DNA from: Marinobacter algicola DG893
Lineage (GTDB): Bacteria; Pseudomonadota; Gammaproteobacteria; Pseudomonadales; Oleiphilaceae
DNA: 46,238 bases
NCBI RefSeq assembly: GCF_000170835.1
Contig: NZ_ABCP01000028.1
Location: forward strand, 1 to 46,238
Direction of reading: 5' to 3'
Part shown: in pieces, positions 43,679-46,238 of the stretch
Numbering within the stretch: position 1 is the first letter of the stretch
Layout: the number at the start of each line of letters is the position of its first letter
Notes under the pieces: generated by a model
The model's input: the letters and a program-made list of their open reading frames with translations, nothing else
Databases searched by the model: none
Told to the model about the DNA's origin: nothing
Translations under genes and position numbers: made by a program

Positions 43679-43714
43679 AAAAAACCCGGAGGGTGTTTTC
43701 ACCGTCCGGGTTTT
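43679..43714 (-). terminator. Rho-independent terminator of icd
   Basis: AAAACCCGGA (43681-43690) pairs with TCCGGGTTTT (43705-43714). The stem extends inward through GGTG/CACC to a TTTT loop, and on the minus strand it is followed by a T run. It lies 16 bases after the icd stop. Confidence 0.92.
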
Positions 43715-43730
43715 GCCAGGCTTTGTAAAC

Positions 43731-45974
43731 TTACTTCACCTGAGCGCGAGCCTCTTCAAGAATGCGGTTGAAGGTCTCGCTGGGCTGCATGATCTTGCAG
43801 ACCTTCTCGGCCGGTGGGTGATAGTAACCACCGATATCGGCCGGATGGCCCTGGATCACACTCATTTCTTCCAGGATCTTGTCCTTGTTGTCTTCCAGTT
43901 GCTTCGACAGCTTGGCGAAGAAATCCTTAAGATCCTTGTCGTCATCCTGGTTGGCCAGTTCCTCCGCCCAGTAACGGGCCAGGTGGAAATGGCTGCCGCG
44001 GTTGTCCAGCTCACCGGTGTTGCGCGACGGTGACTGGTTGTTCTCCAGCAGTCGCTCGGTGGCCTTGTCCAGGGTCAGGCCCAGCAGGCGCGCACGCTCG
44101 TTGTTCTGCTTCTCGCCCAGTTCCTCCAGGGAAACAGCCGTGGCCAGGAACTCGCCCAATGAATCCCAGCGCAGGTGGTTTTCCTGCAGCAATTGCTGAA
44201 CGTGCTTGGGCGCGGAACCGCCGGCACCGGTCTCGTAAAGGCCGCCACCGTTGAGCAGGGGTACGATGGACAGCATCTTGGCGCTGGTACCCAGTTCCAG
44301 GATCGGGAACAGGTCAGTCAGGTAGTCGCGCAGGACGTTACCAGTGACGGAGATGGTATCCAGACCACGAATCAGTCGCTCCATGGTCCAGCGGATGGCA
44401 CGTACGGGCGACTTGATGAGAATGTCCAGGCCGTCGGTGTCGTGTTCCTTGAGGTACATTTCCACTTTCTTGATCAGCTCGGCGTCGTGCGGACGCTCGT
44501 CGTCGAGCCAGAACAGGGCCGGCATGCCGGTGGCACGGGCACGGTTTACAGCCAGCTTGACCCAATCACGGATCGGCAGATCCTTGGTCTGGCAGGCACG
44601 CCAGATGTCGCCTTTCTCGACCTTGTGCTCGGTCAGCACGGCGCCGTCTTCGGCGATAACACGAACAACCCCATCTTCCTTGATTTCAAAGGTCTTGTCG
44701 TGGGAGCCGTATTCCTCGGCCTTCTGCGCCATCAAGCCAACGTTCGGCACCGTACCCATGGTGGTGGGATCAAACGCGCCATGGGTCTTACAGAAGTTGA
44801 TCACTTCCTGGTAGATGGTGGCGTAGGTGCTCTCAGGCATCACCGCTTTGGTGTCCTTGAGCTTGTTGTCCCGGGCCCACATCTTACCGGAGTTACGGAT
44901 CATCGCCGGCATGGAGGCATCAACGATGACGTCGCTAGGTACGTGCAGGTTGGTGATGCCCTTGACGGAATCCACCATGGCAATTTCCGGGCGATGCTCA
45001 TAGCAGGCGTGCAGATCTTCGAGGATCTGTTCCTGCTTGGACTCAGGCAATTGCTTGATCTTCTCGGTCACACTGGAAAGACCGTTGTTGGGATTCACGC
45101 CCAGCTCGTCGAACAGTTCACCGTACTTGTCGAACAGTTCTTTGTAGAAAATCTTCACCGCGTGACCGAAGACGATCGGGTGGGAGATCTTCATCATCGT
45201 GGCTTTGACGTGGAGGGAGAACATCACGCCGGTCTTCTCGCAATCTTCGATGCAATCATCGAAGAACTTGCGCAGTGCCTTGCAGCTCATGAACATGCCG
45301 TCCAGCACTTCGCCTTCCTGCAGTGGCAGCTCACTCTTGAGAACAGTCTGCTTACCTTTGGCGTTCTCGAAAACGATGCGGGCGTTGGTGGCCTTGTCCA
45401 GTGTCAGAGACTGTTCGTTGGAGTAGAAATCACCACCGCGCATGTGAGCCACATGAGTACGTGACGCCGGGCTCCACTCGCCCATGGTGTGGGGGTGTTT
45501 GCGGGCGAAGGCTTTGACGGCGGTCGGGGCACGACGGTCGGAGTTGCCTTCACGCAGTACCGGGTTTACAGCGCTGCCCAGAACTTTGGAGTAGCGGGCA
45601 TGGATTTCTTTCTCTTCGTCTGACTCAGGGTGTTCCTTGTACTCGGGAACCTTGTAACCCTGGTCGTTGAGTTCCTTGATGGCAGCGCGCAGCTGGGGAA
45701 TTGAGGCGCTGATGTTGGGAAGCTTGATGATGTTGGCTTCCGGGTCCTTGGTGTAGTCACCCAGCTCTTTGAGGTCGTCCGGAACTTGTTGCTTTTCTTC
45801 CAGGTAATCAGGGAAGAGCGCGAGAATACGGGCAGCAAGCGAGATGTCGCTGGTGCCGAACTCGATGCCTGCGGGCTTGGCGTAAGTTTCGAGGATGGGA
45901 AGAAGTGACCGTGTCGCGAGGGCGGGTGCCTCATCGGTCAGTGTGTAAATGATCTTGGCTTTGGATGATGTCAT
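43731..45974 (-). CDS. icd: Monomeric NADP-dependent isocitrate dehydrogenase (IDH-II)
   Basis: The 747-residue protein has the size and sequence style of monomeric [23 protein letters not shown] at the start, [40 protein letters not shown], and [19 protein letters not shown] ([16 protein letters not shown]) late. It converts isocitrate to 2-oxoglutarate in the TCA cycle and makes NADPH. ATG at 45974 is chosen because GAGGA precedes it and the family begins MTSSK...; a longer frame to 46013 is less likely. It is monocistronic, with a strong terminator and a 9-bp inverted repeat at its promoter. Confidence 0.96.
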   Translation of the reverse strand: MTSSKAKIIYTLTDEAPALATRSLLPILETYAKPAGIEFGTSDISLAARILALFPDYLEEKQQVPDDLKELGDYTKDPEANIIKLPNISASIPQLRAAIKELNDQGYKVPEYKEHPESDEEKEIHARYSKVLGSAVNPVLREGNSDRRAPTAVKAFARKHPHTMGEWSPASRTHVAHMRGGDFYSNEQSLTLDKATNARIVFENAKGKQTVLKSELPLQEGEVLDGMFMSCKALRKFFDDCIEDCEKTGVMFSLHVKATMMKISHPIVFGHAVKIFYKELFDKYGELFDELGVNPNNGLSSVTEKIKQLPESKQEQILEDLHACYEHRPEIAMVDSVKGITNLHVPSDVIVDASMPAMIRNSGKMWARDNKLKDTKAVMPESTYATIYQEVINFCKTHGAFDPTTMGTVPNVGLMAQKAEEYGSHDKTFEIKEDGVVRVIAEDGAVLTEHKVEKGDIWRACQTKDLPIRDWVKLAVNRARATGMPALFWLDDERPHDAELIKKVEMYLKEHDTDGLDILIKSPVRAIRWTMERLIRGLDTISVTGNVLRDYLTDLFPILELGTSAKMLSIVPLLNGGGLYETGAGGSAPKHVQQLLQENHLRWDSLGEFLATAVSLEELGEKQNNERARLLGLTLDKATERLLENNQSPSRNTGELDNRGSHFHLARYWAEELANQDDDKDLKDFFAKLSKQLEDNKDKILEEMSVIQGHPADIGGYYHPPAEKVCKIMQPSETFNRILEEARAQVK

Positions 45975-46238
45975 TTTCGTCCTCAGGCTGATGGGTGAGT
46001 TCAGGACGGTCACCGCAGGGTCAGCCGTCTTGTGAACGTCTGGCTTGAGCGATGACTGATTCGGGAACTTTTGATAGACCTACTAAGATAGCATTTTTTT
46101 GCCAATTCTGGTTACGATCTTAGTATAAGAACCGACTAAAAGTTCGCTAAAAGCCGTTACAGAGTGATGAAAAGGCAGGAATTTACGAAACTTTCGGACA
46201 TTTTGGGTTTAGTTGGGTTTGGGAGTGTCGCTCTGGAG
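45975..46238. other. 264-base region upstream of icd
   Basis: No gene is seen. It is AT-richer than the rest. It holds the inverted repeat above and two CTAAAAG direct repeats (46136-46142 and 46147-46153). It likely carries the icd promoter. Confidence 0.6.
46081..46125. promoter_or_regulatory. 9-bp inverted repeat at the icd promoter
   Basis: TACTAAGAT (46081-46089) and ATCTTAGTA (46117-46125) are perfect inverted repeats separated by 27 bases. A -10-like TATACT on the minus strand (46122-46127) overlaps the right arm, about 150 bases before the icd start. The layout suits two operator half-sites or a looped DNA site. No known regulator motif was recognised. Confidence 0.55.

Noticed and set aside
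44175..45464. A 429-codon plus-strand frame
   Set aside because: It is the antisense shadow of icd; long antisense frames are common in GC-rich genes.

Overview
The window looks like chromosome of a marine gammaproteobacterium close to Marinobacter. That call is by general resemblance only: GC-rich coding sequence, a monomeric NADP isocitrate dehydrogenase, an OprI/Lpp-type alanine-zipper lipoprotein ending in Lys, a Pseudomonas-like mix of regulators, and a siderophore receptor of the PvuA/IutA type. No rRNA, tRNA, phage, transposon or CRISPR array was seen. The gene order reads as core chromosome with lightly accessory stretches.

Layout. 1-6.8 kb: a ferric-siderophore uptake island. It has a truncated sucrase/ferredoxin-like protein translationally coupled to an ABC ATPase, a divergent binding protein plus two FecCD permeases, and a convergent TonB-dependent receptor. 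A Fur-like site lies before each start region. No siderophore synthesis gene is present. 6.8-9.8 kb: PEBP-family protein, ankyrin protein, RlmA rRNA methyltransferase and a spermidine-synthase-like protein. 10-13.4 kb: an orphan NosR-like flavin/Fe-S membrane protein, then an AhpD-like peroxidase divergent from a TetR regulator across two matching palindromes. 13.5-16.6 kb: type II NADH dehydrogenase and a K+/H+ antiporter.

16.7-21.3 kb is an envelope block: a YafK-like L,D-transpeptidase, an Lpp/OprI lipoprotein with a terminator, a slipin-NfeD pair, and a LysM L,D-transpeptidase. 21.3-25.5 kb: a GDT1-family Mn exporter behind a yybP-ykoY manganese riboswitch with a recognisable promoter, a MarR-DHA2 efflux pair whose pump seems to start at CTG, and a YcaD-type MFS protein. 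25.8-32.7 kb: a WYL regulator followed by an ExeM-like nuclease, a lipase, an AraC regulator, QueE-QueC, and a DnaQ-fold exonuclease.

32.7-43.5 kb is rich in signalling and unknown genes: small ORFs between terminators, a three-gene module (7TM-DISM hybrid kinase, four-helix membrane protein, CheY-like regulator), an unknown lipoprotein, a small convergent operon, an unknown helical protein, a serine hydrolase and a PAS-PAS-GGDEF cyclase. 43.7-46.2 kb: isocitrate dehydrogenase with a clear terminator and an unusual inverted repeat at its promoter.

No wholly new multi-gene system could be demonstrated. The strongest leads are the orphan flavinylated NosR-like protein, the kinase/4TM/CheY module, the Lpp attachment and detachment block, the unassigned strong minus-strand terminator near 33.1 kb, and the icd inverted repeat.
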